Of a stretch of DNA of 64,000 nt, positions 15,201 through 23,573 are shown piece after piece. Position numbers and translations under genes: made by a program. The stretch comes from Roseateles terrae. Its GTDB lineage: Bacteria; Pseudomonadota; Gammaproteobacteria; Burkholderiales; Burkholderiaceae_C. Each line of letters starts with the position of its first letter. Position 1 is the first letter of the stretch. The DNA lies in assembly GCF_014192155.1 (NCBI RefSeq), contig NZ_JACHXO010000009.1:62001-126000 (forward strand), in the 5' to 3' direction. The notes beneath the pieces are model-generated. The model was not told where the DNA came from, searched no databases, and worked only from the letters and a program-made list of their open reading frames with translations.

Positions 15201-16469
15201 ATGAAGATCGCCTATCTGATCAATCACTATCCGAAGGTCAGCCACACCTTCATCCGCCGCGAGATCATCGCGCTGGAGCGTCAGGGCGTGGACGTGCTGC
15301 GCGTGGCGGTGCGGGGCTGGGACGACGCCGCCCCGGATCCTGTGGACCAGCAGGAAAAGACCCGCACCCATTACCTGCTCCGCGGCGGCCTGAAGCCGCT
15401 GCTGGGCGCGACGGTCTCCGAGGCACTGCGTGCGCCGGTGCGTTTCTTCAAGGCCCTGGGCCTGGCCCTGCGGTTGGGTCACCGTGCCGACCGTCCGATG
15501 CCGCTGCATCTGGTCTACCTGGCCGAAGCCTGCATGGCGCTGCGCCTGCTGCGTGAGCAGAACATCAGCCATGTGCATGCGCACTTCGGCACCAATTCCA
15601 CCGAAGTGGCGCTGCTGATTGAAGCCCTGGGCGGCCCGGGCTACAGCTTTACCTGCCATGGCTCGGAAGAATTCGACAAGCCCGAGTCGCTGCACCTGGG
15701 CGAAAAGATCCGCCGCGCCCGTTTTGTGGTGGCCATCACCTCCTTCTGCCGCAGCCAGGTGTATCGCTGGGTGGACCATGCGCACTGGCCCAAGATCCAG
15801 GTGGTGCGCTGCGGCGTGGACCCGGCCTTCCACACCTTCGAGCCGGTGCCGGCCAGCGGCAACCGTTTGGTGGCCGTGGGACGCCTGTGTGAACAAAAGG
15901 GCCACCTGTTGCTGCTGGAAGCGGCGGCGCGCCTGGCGGCCGACGGCGTGGACTTCGAGCTGGTCCTGGCAGGCGATGGCGAACTGCGCCAACCGATCGA
16001 AGCCCGCATTGCCGAACTGAAACTGCAGCGCCATGTGCGTATCACCGGCTGGATCGGCAGCGACCAGGTCCGGGAAGAAATGCTGGCCGGACGTGCGCTG
16101 GTCGTCTCCAGCTTTGCCGAAGGCCTGCCGGTGGTCGCGATGGAAGCGATGGCGCTGCGCCGTCCGGTCATCAGCACCGCCATCGCCGGCATTCCGGAAC
16201 TGGTGGTGCCCAAGGAGAACGGCTGGCTGGTGCCGGCGGGCGACCCGAAGGCCCTGGCGCGCGCCATGGCGGAATGCCTGGCCTGCGACGACGCCACCCT
16301 GCACCGCATGGGCGAAGCCGCCCGCACGCGTGTGATGGCCAGCCACGATGTGGACCAGGAAGCCGCCCGCCTGGCGGTGCTGTTCCGCGAATACGTGCAG
16401 CCGGAAGCGGCTCCGGCGGCCGCGCATACGCCTGCCCACGGCGTGCCGGTGGGCGGTCACGGCGACTGA
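15201..16469 (+). CDS. Glycosyltransferase family 4 (WcaL-like)
   Basis: 422 residues. GT-B fold: the N-terminal acceptor domain starts MKIAYLINHYPKVSHTFIRRE, and the C-terminal donor domain has VAVGRLCEQKG, the ERFAEGLP-like segment SSFAEGLPVVAMEAMA and GIPELV. Retaining GT4 enzymes of this type transfer sugars from nucleotide-sugars during exopolysaccharide or colanic-acid-like synthesis at the inner face of the membrane. It stands alone, without other polysaccharide genes. An 8-bp hairpin CTGACGCC/GGCGTCAG overlaps the stop codon but has no T run. Confidence 0.88.
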   Translation: MKIAYLINHYPKVSHTFIRREIIALERQGVDVLRVAVRGWDDAAPDPVDQQEKTRTHYLLRGGLKPLLGATVSEALRAPVRFFKALGLALRLGHRADRPMPLHLVYLAEACMALRLLREQNISHVHAHFGTNSTEVALLIEALGGPGYSFTCHGSEEFDKPESLHLGEKIRRARFVVAITSFCRSQVYRWVDHAHWPKIQVVRCGVDPAFHTFEPVPASGNRLVAVGRLCEQKGHLLLLEAAARLAADGVDFELVLAGDGELRQPIEARIAELKLQRHVRITGWIGSDQVREEMLAGRALVVSSFAEGLPVVAMEAMALRRPVISTAIAGIPELVVPKENGWLVPAGDPKALARAMAECLACDDATLHRMGEAARTRVMASHDVDQEAARLAVLFREYVQPEAAPAAAHTPAHGVPVGGHGD

Positions 16470-16577
16470 CGCCTGGCTGCGCCGGCGTCAGCTTCCGCGG
16501 CGTTGGCGGTTTCGCCGCCCCCGCCTCCCTTCAAGCCCTTCTAGCTCTTCAGCCCCTTCGGGCCGCGTCGGTCACCG

Positions 16578-17675
16578 TCAGTCCAGGGTCCGCACCTCGT
16601 CCTGCGCATCCACCGGGCGGCAGTCCTCGCCCAATGGGGACCAGCCGCGGTGCACCACCACCTGACGGTCACGCAGGCATAGCTCCACCCGCTGGGCGGC
16701 GGGCACCTGCTGCTGCAGAAACGCCTCCAGCGCCCCGGGCAGGCTGACCCGCAGGCGCAGCGCATAGAGATCCTCCAGCGGATGGTCGTCCATGTGCAGC
16801 AGCGGGATCCACTGGCCGATGAACATCAAGCCATGGGAGCCCACCTGAATGTCGGTGGGCGCATAACCGGCACTGCGCAGCCAGCGCTGGGCATGCTCGC
16901 GGTTGTAGCCCGTCGCGGAAAGCTCTGGGACGGCGAATGACGGATCCCACGCCGCCGCCATCATCTCGGCGATCCATTGATTGCAGTTCTGATAGGTCAG
17001 GCCAAACGCATAGGCATTGGCGCTGTAGCGCGGACTGAGCAAGGACAAGGCTGTGGGCGCGTCCCGCACGCGATCGTGTAACTGCTGCTCAGCGGCCCGG
17101 GCGGACGCAGGCAGCGTCACGATCGACACGACGTGAGTGCCTGCCGACCGACCCGCCAGCAGGAAGGCTGCGAGCCCTTGATCGAAGAGCCGCGGCCGCG
17201 ACTCATCGCAGACGTAATAGAGCTGGCGCACCGACCAGGCGCCGGCCGGGTTGTCCTTCAGTGCCATGCCTGCATGGGAATACCGCAGACCGAAGCGGCT
17301 CAGGTCCGTGCCGGCGCGTGACACCAGCGCCGTGCCTGCGCCACTGGCTTCCAGCTCTCGCACGACCAGCGCGGTGAAGCGCAGGATCAGGTCCTGATCC
17401 GCTGCCGAGACGGCCTGACTTCGCTCACATAAGCCGAAGGACTGCGCCTGGGCGGCTGCTGGCAGGCCGAGCACGCCCGCGAACGCCAACCCGGCGACCA
17501 GTCTCCATCTCCACGGGCGATTCCGCTGCGAGGCGGCCAACGGCGTGAGGTGCAACGGGCGGAGGGGCAGGCGCCTTGTCGGCCGCATTCGCATCCGCAA
17601 TGGCCATCCCACGGGCAGTCGCCGCGCGCCTGCGCTGCTGCGCGCCTTCAGCCCGGCCCAGCCACGCCACGACAT
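16578..17675 (-). CDS. DUF2145 family secreted protein
   Basis: 365 residues from the ATG at 17675, which has AGGA about 7 nt upstream; the true start may be nearer the signal peptide (17594 or 17588), because the hydrophobic core LVAGLAFAGVLGLPAAAQA begins only around residue 60. The mature part starts SFGLCERSQAVS and contains YSHAGMALKD, YQNCNQW and NREHAQRWL. The His, Cys and Asn-containing motifs are reminiscent of NlpC/P60-like permuted hydrolases, but activity is not established. It follows the 17706 gene by 30 bp. Confidence 0.7.
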   Translation of the reverse strand: MSWRGWAGLKARSSAGARRLPVGWPLRMRMRPTRRLPLRPLHLTPLAASQRNRPWRWRLVAGLAFAGVLGLPAAAQAQSFGLCERSQAVSAADQDLILRFTALVVRELEASGAGTALVSRAGTDLSRFGLRYSHAGMALKDNPAGAWSVRQLYYVCDESRPRLFDQGLAAFLLAGRSAGTHVVSIVTLPASARAAEQQLHDRVRDAPTALSLLSPRYSANAYAFGLTYQNCNQWIAEMMAAAWDPSFAVPELSATGYNREHAQRWLRSAGYAPTDIQVGSHGLMFIGQWIPLLHMDDHPLEDLYALRLRVSLPGALEAFLQQQVPAAQRVELCLRDRQVVVHRGWSPLGEDCRPVDAQDEVRTLD

Positions 17676-17705
17676 CACGGTCCTACAGCGAGGCGTGTGC
17701 GCCGG

Positions 17706-18176
17706 TCAGGCCTTGAGCATCTGGGTGCGCATCTGCTGACGCCACCCATCCTCCAGCACCAGGAAGAAGGGGCGCTGGGACGCATCGTCAGAGAATTCCA
17801 GGCCGTAATCCCGCTCTTTCACCCGCACCCGCTGGCCGGCGGCCAGGGGTTGCTGCGCCAGTGCCTGGGCCGGCACATAGAGGTTGAAGGTCTGCATCGC
17901 ATCCGGCGACACACCTTCATCGGCGGCCAGAGCCACCTGCATCATGCCCGGCCGGCCTTCTGCGGCCGCGACCTCGACCACTCGGTAGCGGCCCTGTCCG
18001 ACCTTGCGATCGTCCTTCTTGGAGCTGTTGCTGGACGCACCGATCGAATCGGACACGCTGCCCGACGATTCCGAGCCCGCGCTAGACGCGGAAGACACGA
18101 AACTCTCCGCCTGGACGGCGGTTGCGGCGGCCGCCAGCAGGGCGGCGGTGGCCAGGGAGGTCAGGCGGTAGCGCAT
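17706..18176 (-). CDS. Secreted hypothetical protein, 156 aa
   Basis: The start at 18176 gives a clean signal peptide (RLTSLATAALLAAAATAVQA, cleavage near residue 23). A Ser-rich stretch of about 28 residues follows, then a compact beta-type domain with GRYRVVEVAA, FNLYVPAQAL and RVRVKERDYGLEF. No known family is recognised. It is upstream of the DUF2145 gene by 30 bp and both are exported, so a joint periplasmic role is plausible. Confidence 0.7.
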   Translation of the reverse strand: MRYRLTSLATAALLAAAATAVQAESFVSSASSAGSESSGSVSDSIGASSNSSKKDDRKVGQGRYRVVEVAAAEGRPGMMQVALAADEGVSPDAMQTFNLYVPAQALAQQPLAAGQRVRVKERDYGLEFSDDASQRPFFLVLEDGWRQQMRTQMLKA

Positions 18177-18425
18177 GGTGTGCAAAGTCGCAGTGGCAGA
18201 CCCGGCCATTGGAACAGAGCACGCCTGAGGACGACATGTCTGCGACGTGTTCAGCCTGTAGAAGTTGTGACCATCCGCGCCAACAGGCCTGTGCGCAGAT
18301 CGACCGCCCCACCATGGCGACCCCCTTTTGCACCGGCAGCCGTTGATGCAACACTCGAAGCTCCCCGGCCCCGTGCCCGCGAGCCCTGGTGGCGCTTTCG
18401 TCAATCACCGATTCTGGAAGTTTCC

Positions 18426-19490
18426 ATGACCAAGACCTACAAGATCGCCGCCATTCCCGGCGACGGCATCGGCAAGGAAGTCTTGCCCGAGGGCCTCCGG
18501 GTGCTGGAGGCGGTTTCGCGCCGCTTCGGCATCCAGCTCGAATTCACCCACATTGACTGGGCCAGCTGCGACTACTACCAGAAGACCGGCCAGATGATGC
18601 CGGACGACTGGCGAGCGCAGCTGCAGCCGATGGACGCCATCTACTTTGGCGCCGTCGGCTGGCCGGCCAGCGTGCCGGACCATGTCTCCCTGTGGGGCTC
18701 GCTGCTGAAGTTCCGCCGCGAGTTCGACCAATACATCAATCTGCGCCCGGTGCGCCTGTTCGAAGGCGTGCCCTGCCCGCTGGCCGGTCGTCAGCCCGGG
18801 GACATCGACTACCTCGTGGTGCGTGAAAACACCGAAGGTGAATACACCAACCTCGGCGGCGTCATGTATGGCGGCACGGACCGGGAGATCGTCATCCAGG
18901 AATCGGTCTACTCCCGTTTCGGGGCCGACCGGGTGCTCAAGTACGCCTTCGAACTGGCCCAGCAACGGGACCGCAGGCACCTGACGGTGGCCACCAAGAG
19001 CAACGGCATTGCCATCGCCATGCCATGGTGGGACAGCCGGGCCGATGCGGTGGGCCAGGCCTATCCGTCGGTGACGGTGGACAAGCAGCACATCGACATC
19101 CTCACCGCCCGCTTCGTGCTGCAGCCGGGCCGCTTTGATGTGGTGGTCGCCTCCAACCTGTTTGGTGACATCCTCTCCGACCTCGGCCCGGCCACCACCG
19201 GCACCATCGGCCTGGCGCCTTCCGCCAACCTGAATCCGGAGCGCAGCTTCCCCTCGCTGTTCGAGCCGGTGCATGGCTCGGCACCGGACATCTACGGCCG
19301 CAACATCGCCAATCCGGTGGCGATGATCTGGTCCGGCGCGATGATGCTGCAGTTCCTCGGTCACGAAGACGCGCATGACGCGATCCTGCAGGCGATTGAA
19401 CGCACGTTGATCGAGGGCCCGCGCACGCCGGACCTGGGCGGCACGGCCAGCACCACCGACATGGGCCGTGCCATCGCCGAGCGGATCTGA
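18426..19490 (+). CDS. Tartrate dehydrogenase / D-malate dehydrogenase (decarboxylating)
   Basis: 354 residues, normal for the TtuC/DmlA branch of the isocitrate/isopropylmalate dehydrogenase family. The family start IAAIPGDGIGKEV, the substrate-site segment LRPVRLFEG, YLVVRENTEGEY, and the NAD-binding region FEPVHGSAPDIYG are all present. It should oxidise D-malate, tartrate or related acids with NAD and Mn2+ in the cytoplasm. Only 2 bp separate its stop from the next gene, which suggests translational coupling. The LysR gene at 20537 is a possible regulator but is convergent. Confidence 0.9.
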   Translation: MTKTYKIAAIPGDGIGKEVLPEGLRVLEAVSRRFGIQLEFTHIDWASCDYYQKTGQMMPDDWRAQLQPMDAIYFGAVGWPASVPDHVSLWGSLLKFRREFDQYINLRPVRLFEGVPCPLAGRQPGDIDYLVVRENTEGEYTNLGGVMYGGTDREIVIQESVYSRFGADRVLKYAFELAQQRDRRHLTVATKSNGIAIAMPWWDSRADAVGQAYPSVTVDKQHIDILTARFVLQPGRFDVVVASNLFGDILSDLGPATTGTIGLAPSANLNPERSFPSLFEPVHGSAPDIYGRNIANPVAMIWSGAMMLQFLGHEDAHDAILQAIERTLIEGPRTPDLGGTASTTDMGRAIAERI

Positions 19491-19492
19491 TC

Positions 19493-20422
19493 ATGGGCCA
19501 GCCACTGCAGAACGCCCCGACGACGTCCGAGCTGTTTCCCGGCTTCCGGGACCAGACCGTTCGCACCGACGACGACGTGCACATCCGCGTGCGAGTGGGG
19601 GGCGAGGGCCCGCCGCTGCTGCTGCTGCACGGGCATCCCCAGACGCATGCACTCTGGCACAAGGTGACGCCGGATTTGGCGCGCCACTTCACCGTGGTGC
19701 TGGCCGACCTGCGTGGTTATGGCGACTCGTCCAAGCCGGCAGGCCTGCCCGAGCATGAGAACTACAGCAAGCGGGTGATGGCGCGGGACATGCTGCGGGT
19801 GATGCAGTCGCTGGGGCATGCGCGTTTCCGGGTGATGGCCCACGACCGTGGCGCGCGGGTGGCCCACCGGCTGGCGGCCGATCATGCGGACGCCGTGCAG
19901 CGACTGGTGCTGCTGGACATCGCCCCCACACTGGCGATGTACGAGCAGACGACTGAAGCCTTTGCGCGGGCGTACTGGCATTGGTTCTTCCTGATCCAGC
20001 CCGCGCCGCTGCCGGAACGGTTTCTGCTGGCGGACCCGGAAGCGTATGTGCGCGAGGTGATGGGCCGCCGCGGTGCGGGGCTCTCTCCGTTTGATCCGCG
20101 TGCGCTGGCGGAGTACATCCGATGCGCCCAGCTGCCGGGCACGGCCCACGGTCTGTGTGAGGACTATCGCGCCTCGGCCGGCATCGACCTGGTCCATGAC
20201 CGGGAGGATCGGGACCGCGGACATCGCTTGCGGATGCCGCTGCTGGCCCTGTGGGGCGACCAGGGCGTGGTGCAGCGCTGCTTTGATCCGCTGGCCGAAT
20301 GGCAGCGGGTGGCCGATCAGGTGCAGGGCGCCGCGCTGCCCTGCGGGCATTACATCGCGGAGGAAGCGCCGGAAGCGCTGCTGGCGGCTGCGCTTCCGTT
20401 CCTGCGCCAAGACTCGGCCTGA
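19493..20422 (+). CDS. Alpha/beta hydrolase, haloacetate dehalogenase-like
   Basis: 309 residues. LLLLHGHPQTHALWH forms the oxyanion region, and the nucleophile is D118 in AHDRGARVAHR, followed by arginines used to hold the carboxylate in fluoroacetate dehalogenases. The YWHWFFLIQ segment is also typical of that group; the catalytic His is probably in CGHYIAEE near the C-terminus. Epoxide hydrolases share the same fold. It is coupled to the tartrate/malate dehydrogenase gene (2 bp), suggesting a pathway for small hydroxy or halo acids. Confidence 0.82.
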   Translation: MGQPLQNAPTTSELFPGFRDQTVRTDDDVHIRVRVGGEGPPLLLLHGHPQTHALWHKVTPDLARHFTVVLADLRGYGDSSKPAGLPEHENYSKRVMARDMLRVMQSLGHARFRVMAHDRGARVAHRLAADHADAVQRLVLLDIAPTLAMYEQTTEAFARAYWHWFFLIQPAPLPERFLLADPEAYVREVMGRRGAGLSPFDPRALAEYIRCAQLPGTAHGLCEDYRASAGIDLVHDREDRDRGHRLRMPLLALWGDQGVVQRCFDPLAEWQRVADQVQGAALPCGHYIAEEAPEALLAAALPFLRQDSA

Positions 20423-20536
20423 CCGGCAACTTGGCGGATAGGCACGAGCCGCGAGCGCGGCTCGGTGAAGGGTCTGCCATCATGCCGGTCAGGCCACGTC
20501 GCCGGGCGACTCCATTTGCCCTGGCGCAGCAGGCGC

Positions 20537-21406
20537 TCAGCCCGCCTGCCGCAGCGTCTGCACCAGCATGCGGTGGAGCCGGTCCACCGCCTTGGATCCC
20601 TTGGAGGCCGCGCTGCGGTACACCGCCACTTCCATCGGCGCCAGCGGACCCAGGCCGTGCGCGGCCCCCAGAATTTGCAGATGCGCCGGCGCACTGCACT
20701 GCGTCAGCACGGCGACGGCCAGCCCGCTCTCCACCGCGGCGATCTGGCCCGCCAGGCTGGAGCTGTTGTAGACCACCTTGTACGGCCGCCCCTGCACCGC
20801 CAGCGACTGCAGCGCACTGCGCCGGCCCAGGCTCTCGGGCTCATACACCGCAATCGGCAGGGGCGTCCGCTGCCAGACCTCGAACTGCGGCGACCCGACC
20901 CACACCATCGGTTCATGGAAGAGCAAGGTGCCGCGCCGGGCGTGGTCGCGGGAGATGAGCGCCAGATCCAGGTCGCCGCTGGCCACGCGGGGAATGAGGC
21001 GGGTGGATTGCTCACAGTCCAGCTGAATCTCCACACCGCCGTGACGAGGGGCGAATCGCTTGAGCACCGGTGTCATGTAGCGGCTGGCGTAGTCGTCCGG
21101 CACGCCCAGCCGGATGAGGCCGGACAGGGATTCGCCGTGCAGCGCCGCCTGGGCCTCGGCATGCAGGTCCAGCATGCGGCGGGCATAGCCGAGCAGTGTC
21201 TGCCCCTCATCGGTGAGCTGCAGGTGCCGGGTGCCGCGCTCCAGCAGGCGGCTGCCCACGGCGGCCTCCAGTTTCTTGAGCTGCATGCTGACGGCCGATT
21301 GAGAGCGGTTGAGCTCCGGCCCGGCAGCGGTGAGCGACCCGGCGTCCACCACGGTGACAAAGCACTTGAGCCAGTCGGTCTGCAGGTCCTGCATGGATTC
21401 GATCAT
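20537..21406 (-). CDS. LysR family transcriptional regulator
   Basis: 289 residues. N-terminal winged HTH with FVTVVDAGSLTAAGPELNRSQSAVSMQLKKLE, then a periplasmic-binding-like effector domain from about residue 95. It is divergent from the EamA transporter gene, with 66 bp between starts, the usual arrangement for a regulator and its target. The inducer is unknown. Confidence 0.9.
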   Translation of the reverse strand: MIESMQDLQTDWLKCFVTVVDAGSLTAAGPELNRSQSAVSMQLKKLEAAVGSRLLERGTRHLQLTDEGQTLLGYARRMLDLHAEAQAALHGESLSGLIRLGVPDDYASRYMTPVLKRFAPRHGGVEIQLDCEQSTRLIPRVASGDLDLALISRDHARRGTLLFHEPMVWVGSPQFEVWQRTPLPIAVYEPESLGRRSALQSLAVQGRPYKVVYNSSSLAGQIAAVESGLAVAVLTQCSAPAHLQILGAAHGLGPLAPMEVAVYRSAASKGSKAVDRLHRMLVQTLRQAG

Positions 21407-21472
21407 CGAATGGACGTGCGGCGAATTATGCGCTTGTCACCGAGAAATCCCTGCCGCACAGTCCGGGGCATC

Positions 21473-22549
21473 ATGCCGTCCATGTTGTCCTCCGATATTT
21501 CCAAGACCGGCGCTGCCGGTGCGGGTGGCGCTGGTTCAATGACCGGCACCGGGTGCGCGGTCGAAGCGCTCCCGTCGATGGCCCACGGCCTTGCGTCTTC
21601 CCAGCCGCAAGCGCCCTCGCCTGCTTCAGCGGCGTCCAGCGCCGCGAGTGCATCTGCGCTGCCCGGCGCGCTGGACGCACGCGCCGTGTCCATCATGACC
21701 CTGCTGTGCTTCACCTGGGCGCTGCAGCAGATCTCCCTCAAAGCGGTGTCCGACCAGATCAGCCCGATGCTGATGGTGGCGCTGCGCTCCCTCGTGGCCG
21801 CCGTGCTGCTGGCGGCGCTGATGGCGTGGCGCGGAGAGCGGCTGGCCCGCGCACGTTATGGCGCCGGTGCGGCGGTGGGCACCCTCTTCGCGATCGAGTT
21901 CCTCCTGGTGGCGGAAGCGCTGCGGCTCACGGCAGCCGCGCATGTGGTGGTGTTCCTCTACACCGCGCCGTTGTTCGCGGTGTTGGGTCTGCATCTGCTG
22001 CGGCCGGAAGAGCGACTGGTTCGTGGGCAGTGGATCGGCGTTGCGCTGGCCTTCGGGGGCACGGCCCTGGCGTTTCTGGGCGGTCAGTCCACCAGCCCCA
22101 GCGGAAGCAGCAGCCTGCTGGGCGACGTGCTGGCGTTGCTGGGCGGTGCGGCGTGGGGCGCGACCACCATCACCATCCGCACCACTTCGCTGAGCCAGGC
22201 GCCTGCGTCCGAGACCCTGCTGTATCAATTGCTCGGCGCGGTGGCCTGGCTGCTGCCCGCGGTGTGGATCACCGGGCAGTCGCATGTCGAGCCGACCTTG
22301 CGGGTGTGGGCCCATCTGGGCTTTCACAGTGTCGTCGTGTCGTTTGCCAGCTTCCTGGCCTGGTTCTGGCTGATGCGGCATTACCTGGCGTCGCGGCTGG
22401 GCGTGTTCTCTTTCCTCACGCCGCTGTTCGGGGTGTTGCTGGGCGCATGGCTGCTGAAGGAGTCGCTGACGCCGACCTTCCTGGGCGGCAGCGCGCTGGT
22501 GCTGGCCGGCATCGTGCTGGCGGGGCGGGCGGCCAAGGCCCGGCGTTGA
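21473..22549 (+). CDS. EamA family (DMT superfamily) transporter
   Basis: 358 residues from the ATG at 21473; one start three codons in is possible. After a Ser/Ala-rich N-terminal stretch of about 70 residues come ten predicted transmembrane helices in two EamA repeats, with FTWALQQISLKAVSD opening the first and ALLGGAAWGATTI the second. It is an inner-membrane exporter of amino acids or metabolites. It is divergent from its probable LysR regulator. The long in-frame extension upstream of 21473 is antisense to that regulator and is not coding. Confidence 0.88.
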   Translation: MPSMLSSDISKTGAAGAGGAGSMTGTGCAVEALPSMAHGLASSQPQAPSPASAASSAASASALPGALDARAVSIMTLLCFTWALQQISLKAVSDQISPMLMVALRSLVAAVLLAALMAWRGERLARARYGAGAAVGTLFAIEFLLVAEALRLTAAAHVVVFLYTAPLFAVLGLHLLRPEERLVRGQWIGVALAFGGTALAFLGGQSTSPSGSSSLLGDVLALLGGAAWGATTITIRTTSLSQAPASETLLYQLLGAVAWLLPAVWITGQSHVEPTLRVWAHLGFHSVVVSFASFLAWFWLMRHYLASRLGVFSFLTPLFGVLLGAWLLKESLTPTFLGGSALVLAGIVLAGRAAKARR

Positions 22550-22556
22550 TACCGCG

Positions 22557-23573
22557 TCAGCGGGCCCGGTCGAGGAAGTCCGCCAGGGCGTCGATCCGGT
22601 GCCACCAGAACAGGTAGACGCCCTGCGCCTGCGCCTCCATCACCTTGGCGGGCTTGAACACACCCCGCAGTGCAGCGGCGACGAGATTGGAGCGGCCGAA
22701 CTGCTCGTACCAATCGCCGGCATCCGCCACCACTTCCTTGTTGAGGCGCTTCTCGCCATTCACCGTGCTGTTGGACGCCTTGCACTCCACCGCGAGCAGC
22801 CGGCCATCCCACAGCATCACCACCAGATCGGCGTTGTGCTTGCCCAGCTTGCACTGGCGCATGAACACGCCGCGTGGCGGCAGCATGCCAACATCCGCAA
22901 TCCCGCCGCGCGGCGCGGGGGCCCGGGTGTAGCCCTTGTCGATCAGCAGCTGTTCCAGTCGGCCTTCCAGCTGGTCACGTTCGTCGCTGCGGCGGCGGGT
23001 GTAGACCGTGTTCATGCTGATCAGCACGGCGGTCGACATGATCGCTGTGTGACGCTCCGTCTCGGTGGGCGCGCGGCCCTGCAGCACCCAGGGGAAGCGG
23101 TGCGGGTCCAGGGCGGCCAGCAGCAGGCGGCCGATCTCATCGGCCAGGGCCTGGTGCTTGCGAACGGCCGTCTTGTTGACGCTGGCGTCGAGCAGGGTGT
23201 CCAGGTCGTCCTCGGAGATCGGCGGCGCGGCCAGCGCGCGCAGCGCCTGGAACTGCAGCTTGTGGCCGACGATGGCAGACAGCAGTCCGGCGTCCGCACC
23301 GTTGGCCTCACCAAAAAGGTCCATCGTCTGGCCTATGGCTGAGAACGAGGACGGCGTCGGTCCCACCAGCAGGCGGTCCAGCGCATCAATCACCAGCGTT
23401 GCGGCTTCCACCGCTTCCGGATAGACGCCGTTGTAGTCCTTCAGCGGGTCCAGCAGCCGCCGGCTGCGGAACTCGGCGCGCGCCTCGCGGCAGTCGTCCT
23501 GGATCCGATCCAGGGACGCCAGCTCCGGCAACGCGCGAGACGGATGCAATCCAGACGCCATGATGCGGCTCAT
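22557..23573 (-). CDS. XamI-type restriction endonuclease
   Basis: 338 residues. The C-terminal part shows a PD-(D/E)XK-like core, NADLVVML followed by LLAVECKASNS. The overall sequence matches the XamI family, whose known members cut GTCGAC. The ATG overlaps the stop of the methyltransferase gene as ATGA, so translation is coupled and the nuclease is made after the methylase. The specificity here is inferred from family membership. Confidence 0.85.
   Translation of the reverse strand: MSRIMASGLHPSRALPELASLDRIQDDCREARAEFRSRRLLDPLKDYNGVYPEAVEAATLVIDALDRLLVGPTPSSFSAIGQTMDLFGEANGADAGLLSAIVGHKLQFQALRALAAPPISEDDLDTLLDASVNKTAVRKHQALADEIGRLLLAALDPHRFPWVLQGRAPTETERHTAIMSTAVLISMNTVYTRRRSDERDQLEGRLEQLLIDKGYTRAPAPRGGIADVGMLPPRGVFMRQCKLGKHNADLVVMLWDGRLLAVECKASNSTVNGEKRLNKEVVADAGDWYEQFGRSNLVAAALRGVFKPAKVMEAQAQGVYLFWWHRIDALADFLDRAR

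Noticed and set aside
16466-16491. CTGACGCC/GGCGTCAG hairpin as terminator of the glycosyltransferase
   Set aside because: A perfect stem, but no T run follows and it overlaps the stop codon.
17550-18425. In-frame extension in front of the tartrate/malate dehydrogenase
   Set aside because: It runs antisense through the secreted-protein gene at 17706-18176. The family start IAAIPGDG follows directly after the ATG at 18426.
20465-21472. Long in-frame extension in front of the EamA transporter (694-aa reading)
   Set aside because: It is antisense to the LysR gene and has no SD or domain; the transporter starts at 21473.
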